From Siminovitchia acidinfaciens (GTDB taxonomy: Bacteria; Bacillota; Bacilli; Bacillales; Bacillaceae_C), in assembly GCF_003605385.1 (NCBI RefSeq), contig NZ_QYTV02000008.1, positions 81,586-145,585 of the forward strand: 64,000 nt of DNA, written 5' to 3'. The translations under genes were made by a program, and so were the position numbers. Positions 37,252 to 46,751 of this stretch are shown piece by piece; position 1 is the stretch's first letter; each line of letters begins with the position of its first letter. The notes below the pieces were generated by a model. It had not been told where the DNA came from, did no database searches, and saw only the letters and a program-made list of their open reading frames with translations.

Positions 37252-37785
37252 ATGATGGAAAAAAATGAAATTAAATTAATCGTATTAGACGTTGACGGTG
37301 TATTAACAGATGGGAAACTATTGATTGGTTCTGATGGTGTCGAATATAAAAGTTTTCATGTGAAGGATGGAATGGGGATTAGTCTAGCTCGTTTTCACGG
37401 AATAAAGATTGCCATGATTACTGGTAGAAAATCTGAATCTGTACACATTCGAGCAAAAGAGTTACGTGTTGATTTTTTATACGAAGGGATTACGAATAAA
37501 GAAGAAGTATTAGATGAAATTGTAACAACACTTAATATAAGTCTACAAAATGTATTTTATATGGGTGATGATATCAATGACTTACCAGTCATTAAATTAG
37601 TTGGATTTTCAGCTGCTCCCAAAGATGCTGCAGATATTGTTAAAAGATCCGTAAGCTTTGTAAGTCATTTTAATGGTGGGAACGGAGCTGTCCGGGAAGC
37701 TATTGAAATAGTTTTGTCCTACCAAGTGGATTACGATGTTCTGGTCGAGAAATACCTAAATGAAACAATAAGGATGACTCAATAA
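37252..37785 (+). CDS. kdsC: KDO-8-phosphate phosphatase (HAD, KdsC)
   Basis: A 177-residue HAD enzyme without cap domain: IVLDVDGVLTDGKLLIGSDG (catalytic Asp pair), FHVKDGMGISLAR, MITGRKSE and YMGDDINDLPV are the KdsC pattern. It releases phosphate from KDO-8-phosphate as the third step of the pathway. It starts immediately after the kdsD stop and ends 1 bp before the next gene. NeuA-linked phosphatases of the same fold are the main alternative, but the neighbours favour KDO. Confidence 0.92.
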   Translation: MMEKNEIKLIVLDVDGVLTDGKLLIGSDGVEYKSFHVKDGMGISLARFHGIKIAMITGRKSESVHIRAKELRVDFLYEGITNKEEVLDEIVTTLNISLQNVFYMGDDINDLPVIKLVGFSAAPKDAADIVKRSVSFVSHFNGGNGAVREAIEIVLSYQVDYDVLVEKYLNETIRMTQ

Positions 37786-37786
37786 T

Positions 37787-39955
37787 ATGAGGAAATGGAT
37801 GATATTATCCGTAGTTGTATTGGCTTTAATAATAAGTTCCATTGTTTTAGTCGATAGGGGTATTAAACCGTCTTCAGAATCCGCAGGTCAAAACAAAAGT
37901 ACGCTTAAAAATCCAGTCTATGAACTTGAATTGGACCGATGGGGCGTTCATAAAGATGGGACTCATCCGCGGGAGACTACTAAAGGGATCAATGCTGCAC
38001 TTAAATGGGCAAAGGAAAACGATTATAAAACCTTTAAAATTCCGGATGGAACGTATCTCATTTCCAAAGGTACAGAACAAGATGATTCCGAAGCGAGTAT
38101 CAAAATGGTTAGCGACATGGATCTGCTGTTAAGTGAAAAAACAATCCTGCAAAAAGAGGCAAATGAATATGAAGGCTATGCAGTTCTTTCCCTCGGAAAA
38201 GAAGTGAGAAATGTGACTGTGAAAGGCGGCACTTTCCTAGGGGATCGTGATCATCATGATTACTCAAAAAAGGGTCCTGAATCAGCGGGAACTCATGAAT
38301 GGGGATACGGAATTGAAATAGTTGGTGCGGAAAATATAGTTATCGACGGAGTAAAAGCAGAACAGTTTACTGGAGACGGAATTTTTGTGGGCGGAACCAC
38401 TATTACGGGGTCTCCAATTTTGGAAGAAGATTTAGAGTTGGGAAGTATTGATGATAAGGGAAATCCTGTTGAAGAAAAAGGGATGGTAAGAACCAATAAC
38501 CGGACGGTTACTAATTTCGATGATCCGGAGTATGAATCATACAAAAATATATATTTTTGGCTTCCTGAGGGAATCGACGAAGGCAGTAAAGTAGATGTGT
38601 ATTTTTATCGAAAAGACGGTAGTTTTATTAAAGCGGATAAACAAATAGACTTCATTTCAGGTGAGTCATTAATCCCGGAGGGCGCTGATTATTTCCGTGC
38701 GGTATTTGAAGCGCCTTCAACAAAAGGAGTCAAGGTAGATCGGATGACCGTCGCCATTTCGAAGAATATCACTATTAAGAATTCCGACATCGGCTACAAC
38801 AGAAGACAGGGGATCAGCTTGGTCGGGTCAGATGGTGTGCAAATCTTTAATAACCATATTCATCATACGAATGGGACTGCCCCAGAAAGTGGCATTGATA
38901 TCGAACCGGGATTTTATCCTGGAAGGAACACCATCATTAAAGGGAATAGATTCACCGACAACATCATACAGGTTGTCCTCGCTTACGGTGAGAATGTCCG
39001 GGTTGAAGATAACCATTTTGAACAAGATCTAAAAGAAAGCGTCGGATTGGCTGCAGATCAAGGGTTTAAGGGAGATGTTGTCATAAAGGATAACAACTTT
39101 ATTGGTTCAGGTTTAACCTTGAATTCAGAGAGTGCCATGGCTGACAACAACCAATTCAAAAACGGCGCCATTACACTTTTAGGGAAGAATATTACTTTTA
39201 GCAATTCTACCCTCGTCGATGCCAGCCTTAGCGTCGGAAGTGAAGAGGGCCAGAAGATATCAAATGTAACAATGGAGCATAATGGAAATCAACCTTGGAT
39301 TCTCTATATTGCAGACAAATCGGCTCATTTGAGAGATGTTGCTATTAATGCCAAAACGCAAAAGCAAGGTCTAATATTAGGGCCAGGGAACAGCCAAAAT
39401 GTCTATGATCGATTGAAAGTGGAAGATAGTGATGGATCAGGGACCGTCCTTCCTGCTGGTACATATAATCAATGTTCCTTCAAGGCAGGGAGCCTTGCAA
39501 TTAATAATGCTGGGAAGTATGTTTTGGACGAATGTCTTATAAAAGGTAAAGAAAATTTGTTGATTGTAGATAGTACGTATGGAAATCCGGACGTTACTAT
39601 TAAGAACTCAGTACTAGAAGTAAAAGAAGATATCGAAAATGAGGCTGCCATCTACGTTTTAGGTGCCAAGAACTTCGAACTTTTGGACAACAAGGTGTTA
39701 GCTAAAAATAACAGTAACAATGCGCCACTCATTAAGATAGGACCGTACGGGAATCCGATACATACAAATGTATTTGGTGTAACTATTAAGGGGAACATAC
39801 TTCAAACGAATAAGGAAAATTCAGCAATAGACACATCTAATGCAGGTACTGATGCTCCACCATACATGGTGGAAAATAATACGATCTATAATGGTAAATT
39901 GGAAATGTCAGAAAAAGACTTGAATCGAAACAATAAATTAGTTAAACAGGAATGA
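37787..39955 (+). CDS. Secreted or membrane-anchored right-handed beta-helix protein
   Basis: A 722-residue protein with an N-terminal signal or anchor (about 5-22), a pectate-lyase-3-like start (GINAALKWAKENDYKTFKIP) and many parallel beta-helix turns (IVIDGVKAEQFTGDGIFVGG; IFNNHIHHTNG; NTIIKGNRFTDN). An inserted region (about 205-315) looks like a carbohydrate-binding or lectin-like module. Such proteins cleave or epimerise polysaccharides outside the cell, so it may trim or release the exopolysaccharide. It follows kdsC after 1 bp. A broken partial copy lies at 25829-26228. Confidence 0.8.
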   Translation: MRKWMILSVVVLALIISSIVLVDRGIKPSSESAGQNKSTLKNPVYELELDRWGVHKDGTHPRETTKGINAALKWAKENDYKTFKIPDGTYLISKGTEQDDSEASIKMVSDMDLLLSEKTILQKEANEYEGYAVLSLGKEVRNVTVKGGTFLGDRDHHDYSKKGPESAGTHEWGYGIEIVGAENIVIDGVKAEQFTGDGIFVGGTTITGSPILEEDLELGSIDDKGNPVEEKGMVRTNNRTVTNFDDPEYESYKNIYFWLPEGIDEGSKVDVYFYRKDGSFIKADKQIDFISGESLIPEGADYFRAVFEAPSTKGVKVDRMTVAISKNITIKNSDIGYNRRQGISLVGSDGVQIFNNHIHHTNGTAPESGIDIEPGFYPGRNTIIKGNRFTDNIIQVVLAYGENVRVEDNHFEQDLKESVGLAADQGFKGDVVIKDNNFIGSGLTLNSESAMADNNQFKNGAITLLGKNITFSNSTLVDASLSVGSEEGQKISNVTMEHNGNQPWILYIADKSAHLRDVAINAKTQKQGLILGPGNSQNVYDRLKVEDSDGSGTVLPAGTYNQCSFKAGSLAINNAGKYVLDECLIKGKENLLIVDSTYGNPDVTIKNSVLEVKEDIENEAAIYVLGAKNFELLDNKVLAKNNSNNAPLIKIGPYGNPIHTNVFGVTIKGNILQTNKENSAIDTSNAGTDAPPYMVENNTIYNGKLEMSEKDLNRNNKLVKQE

Positions 39956-40002
39956 AGCCACTACCCAGATGCAGCCGTAATTTTTTAACTGGTGGTGCTG
40001 CT

Positions 40003-40464
40003 ATGTTTATTGGCAAGTATGTTTTAAGAATACTGCCGTATCTTTACATCTTATTCATTTGGGTACAATCCAGTTGGTTTAATCCTGAATCAGTGTACCG
40101 ACTCTCTAATTATCTAAGCTTTCGATTGATTGTACTAATAGGCTTTTGTTTGGAACTTGCTCACTTGATTGAGTTTGGGATTTTATATTTACTGATAATT
40201 ATAGCCTTCTTGACTTATGGAAATCTTACAAAGAAAAAAGAAATACTAGCCATGGGAGCGGCCATTTTATATGGGATTGTTGATGAAATCCATCAATTAT
40301 TCACTCCGTATCGGTCATTTTCTACAGTGGATATCATCAAGGATGTCATTGGCGTTGTTGTCATGTGGTGGATTGTTCGAAGAGCTTACTATAAGGAAAA
40401 GCCGCCCACAATCGGAGGATTATTAAAAAAGGTTACTCAAACTTCAGCTAGAGTGAAAAGATGA
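40003..40464 (+). CDS. VanZ-like membrane protein
   Basis: A 153-residue protein with about four membrane helices and the VanZ pattern: HLIEFGILYLL, then YGIVDEIHQLFTPYRSFSTV and DVIGVVV. ATG 40003 has GGTGGTG upstream; the longer frame from 39952 overlaps the beta-helix gene and has no site. VanZ-like proteins are common beside cell-surface polysaccharide genes, but their role is not known. The stop overlaps the glutaminase start by 4 bp, an odd pairing at the edge of the locus. Confidence 0.82.
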   Translation: MFIGKYVLRILPYLYILFIWVQSSWFNPESVYRLSNYLSFRLIVLIGFCLELAHLIEFGILYLLIIIAFLTYGNLTKKKEILAMGAAILYGIVDEIHQLFTPYRSFSTVDIIKDVIGVVVMWWIVRRAYYKEKPPTIGGLLKKVTQTSARVKR

Positions 40465-41450
40465 ATTCAATTTCTTATATAAATAATCCTCTTAGTACAT
40501 ACTACCAAATGGTGATGAATATGGCGTGTCGCTCCAATCAAGAATTAAAGGCTTTTGTTAATGAAGCGAGAAATTGTACAACATTCGGTCATATAGCTGA
40601 TTATATTCCGGTACTTGGAAAAGCCCGTCCGGATGATTTATCCATTGCTATTTATTATCCCGATGGAGAATGTGTTTCCGCGGGAGAAATTGAGAAAAAG
40701 TTTACACTGCAAAGTATTTCAAAAGTGATTAGCCTTGCACTTGTTTTAATGGACAGAGGAAAAGAACAAGTTTTTCAGCGAGTTGGAATGGAGCCTACAG
40801 GCGACCCCTTCAATTCAATAGCAAAGCTGGAAACTACGGCTCCTGCTAAACCTCTGAATCCCATGATTAATGCGGGTGCTCTTGTTGTAACGCATATGAT
40901 CGAAGGAGAAGAGGTCGAGAACAGGCTTCAGCGCCTTTTATCATTAATCAGACAAATGGCAAATAATCCTTCTATTCAAGTTAATGAAGAAGTGGCTCGT
41001 TCAGAGTTTGAAACATCCCAATTGAACAGGGCACTTTGCTACTTTTTAAGGCAACATAAAGTCCTGGACGAAGATGTTGAGGATTTAATGGATTTATATA
41101 CGAAGCAGTGTGCAATCGAAATGAATTGTCTAGAATTGGGAAGAATTGGAATGGTTTTTGCGATGAACGGCTATGATCCTGACAGCAAAAAACAGCTTAT
41201 CCCTGAAGATATTGCGCGTATATGCAAAACATTCATGGTGACTTGCGGTATGTATAACGCCTCCGGGGAATTTGCAATTAAAATCGGGATTCCTGCCAAA
41301 AGCGGTGTTTCTGGCGGAATTATGGGGGCCGTTCCTGAAAGATTTGGGATCGGGATTTTCGGACCAGCCCTAGATGAAAAGGGAAACAGTATTGCTGGAA
41401 TTAAGTTGCTGGAATTACTGTCGGAGAATTATCAATTAAGTATGTTTTAA
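40461..41450 (+). CDS. glsA: Glutaminase
   Basis: A 329-residue serine-type glutaminase hydrolysing glutamine to glutamate. The fold resembles beta-lactamases: catalytic S-x-x-K in LQSISKVISLAL, plus PLNPMINAGALV, and the late block KSGVSGGIMGAVPERFGIGI. Length is normal. The ribosome binding site is weak and the start overlaps the VanZ stop, so translation may be coupled. B. subtilis glsA genes have no link to eps; here it marks the border of the locus. Confidence 0.93.
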   Translation: MNSISYINNPLSTYYQMVMNMACRSNQELKAFVNEARNCTTFGHIADYIPVLGKARPDDLSIAIYYPDGECVSAGEIEKKFTLQSISKVISLALVLMDRGKEQVFQRVGMEPTGDPFNSIAKLETTAPAKPLNPMINAGALVVTHMIEGEEVENRLQRLLSLIRQMANNPSIQVNEEVARSEFETSQLNRALCYFLRQHKVLDEDVEDLMDLYTKQCAIEMNCLELGRIGMVFAMNGYDPDSKKQLIPEDIARICKTFMVTCGMYNASGEFAIKIGIPAKSGVSGGIMGAVPERFGIGIFGPALDEKGNSIAGIKLLELLSENYQLSMF

Positions 41451-41457
41451 AACCGGG

Positions 41458-41480
41458 GCTCGGCTGACTCACAGCCGAGC
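41458..41480. terminator. Hairpin between convergent glsA and MBL genes
   Basis: A 9-bp stem, GCTCGGCTG (41458-41466) and CAGCCGAGC (41472-41480), with loop ACTCA. It overlaps the last codons of the minus-strand MBL gene. T runs are short on both sides (TTTT on the minus side), so it is a modest bidirectional terminator. Confidence 0.65.
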
Positions 41481-42434
41481 AACTTGCTTGGAAACATACC
41501 GCCAAATTCCGTTCACTAACTCTTTCCCAACCCTCCCCCTCTCCTCCAAATAATCCAAATGCCCAATCACTTCCGACATGACAAGTGAGAATTGCTTCTC
41601 GTATATATCCTTATAATATGCCCGCGCAATGTCGCCCGCTGTTGCATATCCAGCCTCTACCAAACCCAGGAATTTCTCGGCCTTCCTCCCAATCCCTGCC
41701 ATTCTTTTTTCAATCAATTCACGAGGATTTTCAATCAAGACCCCATGCCCAGAAAAGACTGTATCCATTGGAGTAGACAGGACTTTTTTCAATGAATCGT
41801 TATGGGCAGAAAGCGAACGGATTCTCTCTCCGGTTGCGTCCGGCTCAACCAAGGCATTGCTGGAAATATGGCTGATCAACAGATCACCTGCAAAAAGCCA
41901 ATCCTCGTCCGCGGCATATAGAGCAATTTGGTCTGGTGCGTGTCCGGGAACTTCAATAATCTCAAAATTTTCAAAGCGGCCCGGACTCAACTCATAAAGA
42001 TCACATTCAATTTTTTGTGACTCATTTGCCTCTGCTGCTTTCCTTAGGTGCTCAATCTGCTTCTTCCCGGATTCGCCGCAGCCCATTTCCTTGTAAAGTT
42101 TGCTAAAAAACTCGATTCTCCCATAGATAAATTTCTCATCTCTTCTCAAGCGCGGAAAGGCAAGAGGGTGGGCGTACACCGGAACGGGATTTGTAGATGC
42201 GATTCTGTTTACGAGTCCGACGTGGTCGATATGATGATGGGTCAGAATGATGTGGGAAATATCCTTAATCTCCAGCCCATTTTTGTTCAAAGTATCGTTC
42301 AAAGCATTCCAGCACTCATTGTTATTTAAACCCGCATCAATCAATATGAGGGACTCGTCTGTCTTAAGTAAATAAAAATTGATGCTTTTTAAGGAAGATC
42401 TGACTGGGACAATAATCGGGAATACTTCTGTCAA
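41469..42434 (-). CDS. MBL-fold metallo-hydrolase
   Basis: A 321-residue metallo-beta-lactamase-fold protein. ILTHHHIDHVGL gives the HxHxDH zinc motif; GHAPDQIALY, FAGDLLISHI and FSGHGVLI give the remaining ligands. A helical, winged-helix-like tail (about 255-320) resembles the YqjP/LACTB2 type. The TTG start at 42434 has AGAGGAG at a good distance, while GTG 42443 would overlap that site. The substrate is unknown; it transcribes toward glsA and stands alone. Confidence 0.85.
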   Translation of the reverse strand: MTEVFPIIVPVRSSLKSINFYLLKTDESLILIDAGLNNNECWNALNDTLNKNGLEIKDISHIILTHHHIDHVGLVNRIASTNPVPVYAHPLAFPRLRRDEKFIYGRIEFFSKLYKEMGCGESGKKQIEHLRKAAEANESQKIECDLYELSPGRFENFEIIEVPGHAPDQIALYAADEDWLFAGDLLISHISSNALVEPDATGERIRSLSAHNDSLKKVLSTPMDTVFSGHGVLIENPRELIEKRMAGIGRKAEKFLGLVEAGYATAGDIARAYYKDIYEKQFSLVMSEVIGHLDYLEERGRVGKELVNGIWRYVSKQVARL

Positions 42435-42996
42435 AGTGGTCACTCCTCTTACCTGAATGGGGTCATTTTAAAATTGCATGAATTCAAATAGATATTTCCA
42501 GCTAAAGTTAAAGTGGAGGCTAAATAGTAGGCTACAGCTGATCACTCCTAAGATTACCTGATATTTTATCATGGGACTACAAGTAAATTAATTTATTACT
42601 TTTTTCAAATTTCATTAGAGAGGTGCAGCCATCAGACTGACTGTGGAAGTGGGTTCTATATAATCACCAATTTAACTCAGGCTAAAAACTTTATAAAAAG
42701 AGGTGGTGTTGACCCATAAGTACAGATTTAGATGGGTTAAAAACTATACACATGATAAGGGTTATTTACCAATAAAGAAGCGAAAAGCTTTTTAAACAAA
42801 CAGCCCAGCCTTTCATGCATTATTCTCAGGAGTACTGAGTAAAACAAATGAATACAAACTTTAATCCAGCCGTATTTATTAGAACCTCGCTAATCACATA
42901 CCGTAATTATGCGGTGTTTTTTATTTTAGGGCAGTTTATATTCTAAAATCTTTGTCCATCCCTATAAGAAGATAGAATACAAAAGGATGAACTGCT
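42435..42996. other. Non-coding stretch with a weak terminator near its end
   Basis: No gene is convincing here. A 28-codon frame with a TTG start at 42709 has AGGTGG upstream but resembles nothing I know. At 42900-42922 a 6-bp stem (A42900 to T42915) is followed by six T, a weak terminator just before the TagE-like gene. An AAAGGAT site at about 42982 serves that gene. Confidence 0.5.
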
Positions 42997-44880
42997 TTGA
43001 ACGATTACGCCGTGTATTTCATGCTGCATTCAATTGAAAAGGTTAGGGGTGGGATGACCCGGGCAGCCATTCAGCGTGCAAAAATGTTGAGTCGGTTCTA
43101 TGAAGAAGTTGGTTTGATCACCTTCGACTTTAATCCGGATTATGAGGACGTGATCCAACATTACAATGAGATTGGTCTTTGGAATGACAAGATCAAGCAT
43201 CATAATGTGTATGAATTTTTGAAGAGTCTGCCGGATATAGTTCCGCAGGCTCCTATTCAAGGTTCGAATAACAGTGCCGAAGAGATTTCTTTGGTTCATC
43301 CCTTAAAAAAGCATGTCCTATACGACCGCAAAGGTCGGCCGAGAAAAGTGACGCATTATGATGATAAGAACGGAAAAGCAACAAAAGAGCTATTGATTGC
43401 AGAAGACGGACGGTGTTTTTTAAAAAGAAATTTCCAACCCGTTAGTTACGTATGGCTGGATAGGAATGGAACTATCAGAAAATCATTTAAAACGGTAAAA
43501 GATTATCGGCATCATTTTATTCAATCTCTTATTAATAACAGGGAAGCGATTCTGCTGTCAGATAGCCGTTTTACAGATAAGATTCTCATGGGGGTCAAAA
43601 ATAATAAGATGGCTAAGGTGGCTGTTTTACACAGCAATCATCTACAATCACCATATCAATATGGGAGTACGCTTGTAAAAAGGAATGAATTGCTATTTGG
43701 TCGCATGAACCATTTCGACGCTGTTGTTACTCTAACTGAGAGGCAGGCTGAAGATATCGGCAACAGGTTTGGCCGCCGGTCCACCATCCATACTGTCGGA
43801 CATCCTGCACTTGTACCAAATGAAAGCGGAGAAGCGCATGATCCATACTTAGCAGTCATGCTTGCACGATATTCAGGAATCAAGCAGATTCCTCATGCGA
43901 TTAAGGCCTTTAAAAGAGTGGTCAAAAAAGTGCCTGAAGCCAAACTTGAGATTTGGGGATTTGGCAAGGAAGAGTATCGGTACAAAAGGCTAATTAAAAG
44001 GTTAGGATTGGACAGGAATGTCTTTATCAAGGGATTTACCAATGATATTGAAGGGGCTTACCGAAGGGCTGCCTTTTCATTGATTACTTCAAAGTCCGAA
44101 GCGTTCGGCATGTCGATCATCGAAAGTATGAGTATCGGAACGCCAGTCATTTGTTATGCCTGTAAATATGGTCCAGTTGACATTATCACTGACGGAAAAA
44201 ATGGTCTTCTGGTTGAACCTGGTGATATAAAAGGCTTGGCAGATACAATGATTGATCTGTTTATAAATATGGAAAAGCGGCTTGCTTTAAGCAAGGAAGC
44301 AATGAAGGTCACAGAAGTATTTGCGGAAAAAAGGTTGGCTGATAGATGGAATTTAATTTTAGAAGAGGCAAGAAAGCAGAAGGACCAAAGGGTTCATATA
44401 AAAGAAGTTGAAGCGGAGTTTACGAATGTTGCTTTTAACAAAATGGGTATTGAAATAAAAGGCAAGATCCGTTTCAACGGACTTGAGGCGGCTTTCCGGC
44501 ATAAAACAATTCTTTTCCTGCAGCTGCGAAAACGAAAAGACATGGAGGATATTTATGCCCCTTTGAAGGTCAACTGGGAAAATCCAAACTTATTGATATT
44601 CAAAGGTGAATTTACTGAGCTTCAAAAACTGCACAAAGGCCAATGGGATATAAATATTAGTATTTCCTGTTTGAACTTCCATCAATTTTTACAGCCAAAG
44701 TTGTCCACCCCGGTTTTCGGGTTTGGAGAAGCAAATTCGGATGTGAAACTGTTGACCGAAGGACAGCATGTTTGTCTAAAGGTTTATCGGCCGAAGAAAA
44801 AGCGGGCTTTTAATGCTTATTTTTTTCTTGAAAAATATAAGGCGAAAATTAGAGATAGGATTCGTAATGCGAAAAATTAG
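42997..44880 (+). CDS. TagE/poly(glycerol-phosphate) glucosyltransferase-like enzyme
   Basis: A 627-residue protein with an N-terminal accessory region and a GT-B catalytic half: VAVLHSNHLQSPYQYGSTLV, VTLTERQAEDIGNRFG, KSEAFGMSIIESMSIGTPVI (E-x7-E) and YGPVDIITDGKNGLLVEPGD. A beta-rich tail (about 470-627) follows. These are hallmarks of enzymes that glucosylate wall teichoic acids. It starts at TTG with AAAGGATG upstream and stands alone. Substrate by analogy only. Confidence 0.83.
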   Translation: MNDYAVYFMLHSIEKVRGGMTRAAIQRAKMLSRFYEEVGLITFDFNPDYEDVIQHYNEIGLWNDKIKHHNVYEFLKSLPDIVPQAPIQGSNNSAEEISLVHPLKKHVLYDRKGRPRKVTHYDDKNGKATKELLIAEDGRCFLKRNFQPVSYVWLDRNGTIRKSFKTVKDYRHHFIQSLINNREAILLSDSRFTDKILMGVKNNKMAKVAVLHSNHLQSPYQYGSTLVKRNELLFGRMNHFDAVVTLTERQAEDIGNRFGRRSTIHTVGHPALVPNESGEAHDPYLAVMLARYSGIKQIPHAIKAFKRVVKKVPEAKLEIWGFGKEEYRYKRLIKRLGLDRNVFIKGFTNDIEGAYRRAAFSLITSKSEAFGMSIIESMSIGTPVICYACKYGPVDIITDGKNGLLVEPGDIKGLADTMIDLFINMEKRLALSKEAMKVTEVFAEKRLADRWNLILEEARKQKDQRVHIKEVEAEFTNVAFNKMGIEIKGKIRFNGLEAAFRHKTILFLQLRKRKDMEDIYAPLKVNWENPNLLIFKGEFTELQKLHKGQWDINISISCLNFHQFLQPKLSTPVFGFGEANSDVKLLTEGQHVCLKVYRPKKKRAFNAYFFLEKYKAKIRDRIRNAKN

Positions 44881-44973
44881 CTTTAAAAAGCCGCAAAAAT
44901 TTTTCGGCCAACGTATACATGATATGCCCTACTCATATATTTATTAACGAAAAAGGTATGAGGGGGGTTTTTT

Positions 44974-45348
44974 ATGGGTGTTAAGCTGATAAAAATTGCT
45001 GTGGTGTATTTTCTGATTGGCATTTCCCTCGGGCTTTACATGTCTTTCACGCATGTATTCGCCTTGTCCACAGTCCATGTTCACATTAATCTGCTCGGTT
45101 GGATGTCACTTGCGCTTGCTGGTATTTTATATTTGTTATTTCCTCATTTAACACTGACATCCGCTGCAAAAGCGCATTTCTGGCTTCACAACCTTGGTCT
45201 GCCTGTCATGATGGTCAGCATTGCGCTTGCCATAATGAAGGTAAGTCCCGTCTTTTTCCTTATCGCAACACTTGGAGGAGTCGTTACAGTTCTCGGTGTT
45301 TTCTGTTTCGGATATAATGTTTTGAAAAACTTAAAGACAAAAGCATAG
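44974..45348 (+). CDS. Small membrane protein resembling a heme-copper oxidase subunit I fragment
   Basis: A 124-residue protein with four membrane helices. The stretch TVHVHINLLGWMSLALAGIL and a later AHFWLHNLGLP contain His residues placed like those of cbb3-type subunit I or NnrS-like proteins. Full oxidases are four times longer, so it is a stand-alone mini-protein seen in Bacillaceae and often labelled cytochrome-c oxidase. GAGGGGGG lies upstream of the ATG. A terminator follows. Function unknown. Confidence 0.7.
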   Translation: MGVKLIKIAVVYFLIGISLGLYMSFTHVFALSTVHVHINLLGWMSLALAGILYLLFPHLTLTSAAKAHFWLHNLGLPVMMVSIALAIMKVSPVFFLIATLGGVVTVLGVFCFGYNVLKNLKTKA

Positions 45349-45356
45349 TACTTTTC

Positions 45357-45385
45357 AGGAGGGCCGATTTTTTTCGGCCCTCTTA
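45357..45385 (+). terminator. Intrinsic terminator after the 44974 gene
   Basis: The stem GAGGGCCGA (45359-45367) and TCGGCCCTC (45374-45382) is perfect, with a loop of six T (45368-45373); the U tail is short (TTATAT). Confidence 0.8.
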
Positions 45386-45440
45386 TATCTAGAGAGAAAG
45401 CATAAATTTTTTATAAATATTCGTATAAAAATATTGTTTC

Positions 45441-45596
45441 TCTGTCCAGCTCCAGCACCTATCGACTAGCAGACTTCGCGCCTCCGCCTACGATAAGTCA
45501 ACATTGGCTCCTACGTCGCCGTGTTTCCTTTATCTCGTTGGAGTCACTCCAGTCTGTACGTCGATGAACAGGCGCTTGCGCTTTTGTTCTGGAATG
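45441..45596. repeat. REP-like intergenic repeat of Bacillaceae type
   Basis: It contains GTCCAGCTCCAGC and GCCTACGATAAGTCAACAT, both also found at 63826-64000, and CAGTCTGTACGTCGATGAAC followed by a CGCTTGCGCTTTTG block that recurs inverted at 52275-52325. It is GC-rich, non-coding and lies between two terminator-bounded genes. A mobile, MITE-like origin is possible. Confidence 0.75.
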
Positions 45597-45655
45597 CCAA
45601 AGGAATAACCGAACAAAAAATGAATAAATAAGGATAAAAGGAGGGAGGTATGGAG

Positions 45656-46696
45656 ATGAACATTTTAATTTTGGGAGGGACCCGGTTTCTGGGACGTCAT
45701 CTGGTGGAATCCGCACTGGAAAGGGGCCATAAAGTAACGCTGTTTAACAGAGGGAGCGACCAAGATGTTTTTCCGGAAGTAGAACGGCTCATAGGGGATA
45801 GAGACGGAAGCCTGAAAGCACTCCGGGAACGGGAATGGGATGCAGCTATTGATACGTGCGGGTTCGTTCCCAGGACAGTGAGGAAATCGTGCATAATGTT
45901 GGGCAGTGTCAAGCATTATACATACATTTCTAGCATCTCCGTTTATAAGGATCCTGTTGTTCCCGGGATTGATGAAAGCGGAACTGTCCAATCGATGGAT
46001 GAGGATAAGGCCGAGGAAGTGACGAGAGATACTGCCGGGCCGGTCTACGATTATTACGGGCCACTGAAGGCCTTGAGTGAGCAAGCTGCGGAAAAAGAAC
46101 TTCCCGGCAAGGTTTTGACGGTTCGCCCAGGGCTGATTGTCGGTCCGTACGATTATTCAGATCGCTTTTCCTATTGGGTGGACAGAGTTGCTAAAGGCGG
46201 GGAAGTTTTAGCGCCAGGCTGCCCAGAGCGTCCCATTCAGTTCATTGATGTGAGGGATTTGGCTGAATGGGTCGTCCAAATGGCGGAAAAGAATATAACC
46301 GGAACCTATAATGCAGTCGGTCCCCAAGATGTGTTAACAATGGGAGCTTTGCTTGAAAAATGTAAGGAAGTAAGCGGCAGCGATGCTGAATTCACTTGGG
46401 TTTCTGAAAGATATCTTATGGAAAATAAAGTCGGTCCGTGGGTGGAGATGCCACTTTGGATTCCAGAGGAATTTCCGTTGCAGGGCGAAGAAAAGCCATG
46501 GAACGGGTTTATGGCTATTAATAACCGGAATGCTGCGCAAATGGGGTTAACCTTTCGTCCATTATCCCAGACAATCGAGGATACGTTAATTTGGGAAAGG
46601 CAGTGCAGGGTAAATGATCAGAGGAAGGCTGGGATGGACTCCGTACGTGAAAAGGAACTTCTTCAGGGGTGGCATGCCGTTTTGCAGGGAAAATAA
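45656..46696 (+). CDS. NAD-dependent epimerase/dehydratase family protein
   Basis: A 346-residue SDR-like protein: NAD site ILGGTRFLGRHLVESALERG, SSISVYKD and VYDYYGPLKALSE (Tyr-x3-Lys), and VRPGLIVGPYDYSDRF. It resembles the CSP41-like reductase subgroup and not a classical sugar epimerase. ATG codons at 45650 and 45656 both fit the AAAGGAGGGAGG site; 45656 gives the usual N-terminus MNILILGG. It stands alone with a terminator after it. Substrate unknown. Confidence 0.85.
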   Translation: MNILILGGTRFLGRHLVESALERGHKVTLFNRGSDQDVFPEVERLIGDRDGSLKALREREWDAAIDTCGFVPRTVRKSCIMLGSVKHYTYISSISVYKDPVVPGIDESGTVQSMDEDKAEEVTRDTAGPVYDYYGPLKALSEQAAEKELPGKVLTVRPGLIVGPYDYSDRFSYWVDRVAKGGEVLAPGCPERPIQFIDVRDLAEWVVQMAEKNITGTYNAVGPQDVLTMGALLEKCKEVSGSDAEFTWVSERYLMENKVGPWVEMPLWIPEEFPLQGEEKPWNGFMAINNRNAAQMGLTFRPLSQTIEDTLIWERQCRVNDQRKAGMDSVREKELLQGWHAVLQGK

Positions 46697-46751
46697 TCTG
46701 TATTTATTTTCCAGGAAGCTACTTCACACTCGTTAGTTAGAGGACAAAGGA

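Noticed and set aside
42709-42795. 28-codon frame with TTG start and AGGTGG upstream
   Set aside because: It is too short and without known similarity; kept only as a note.
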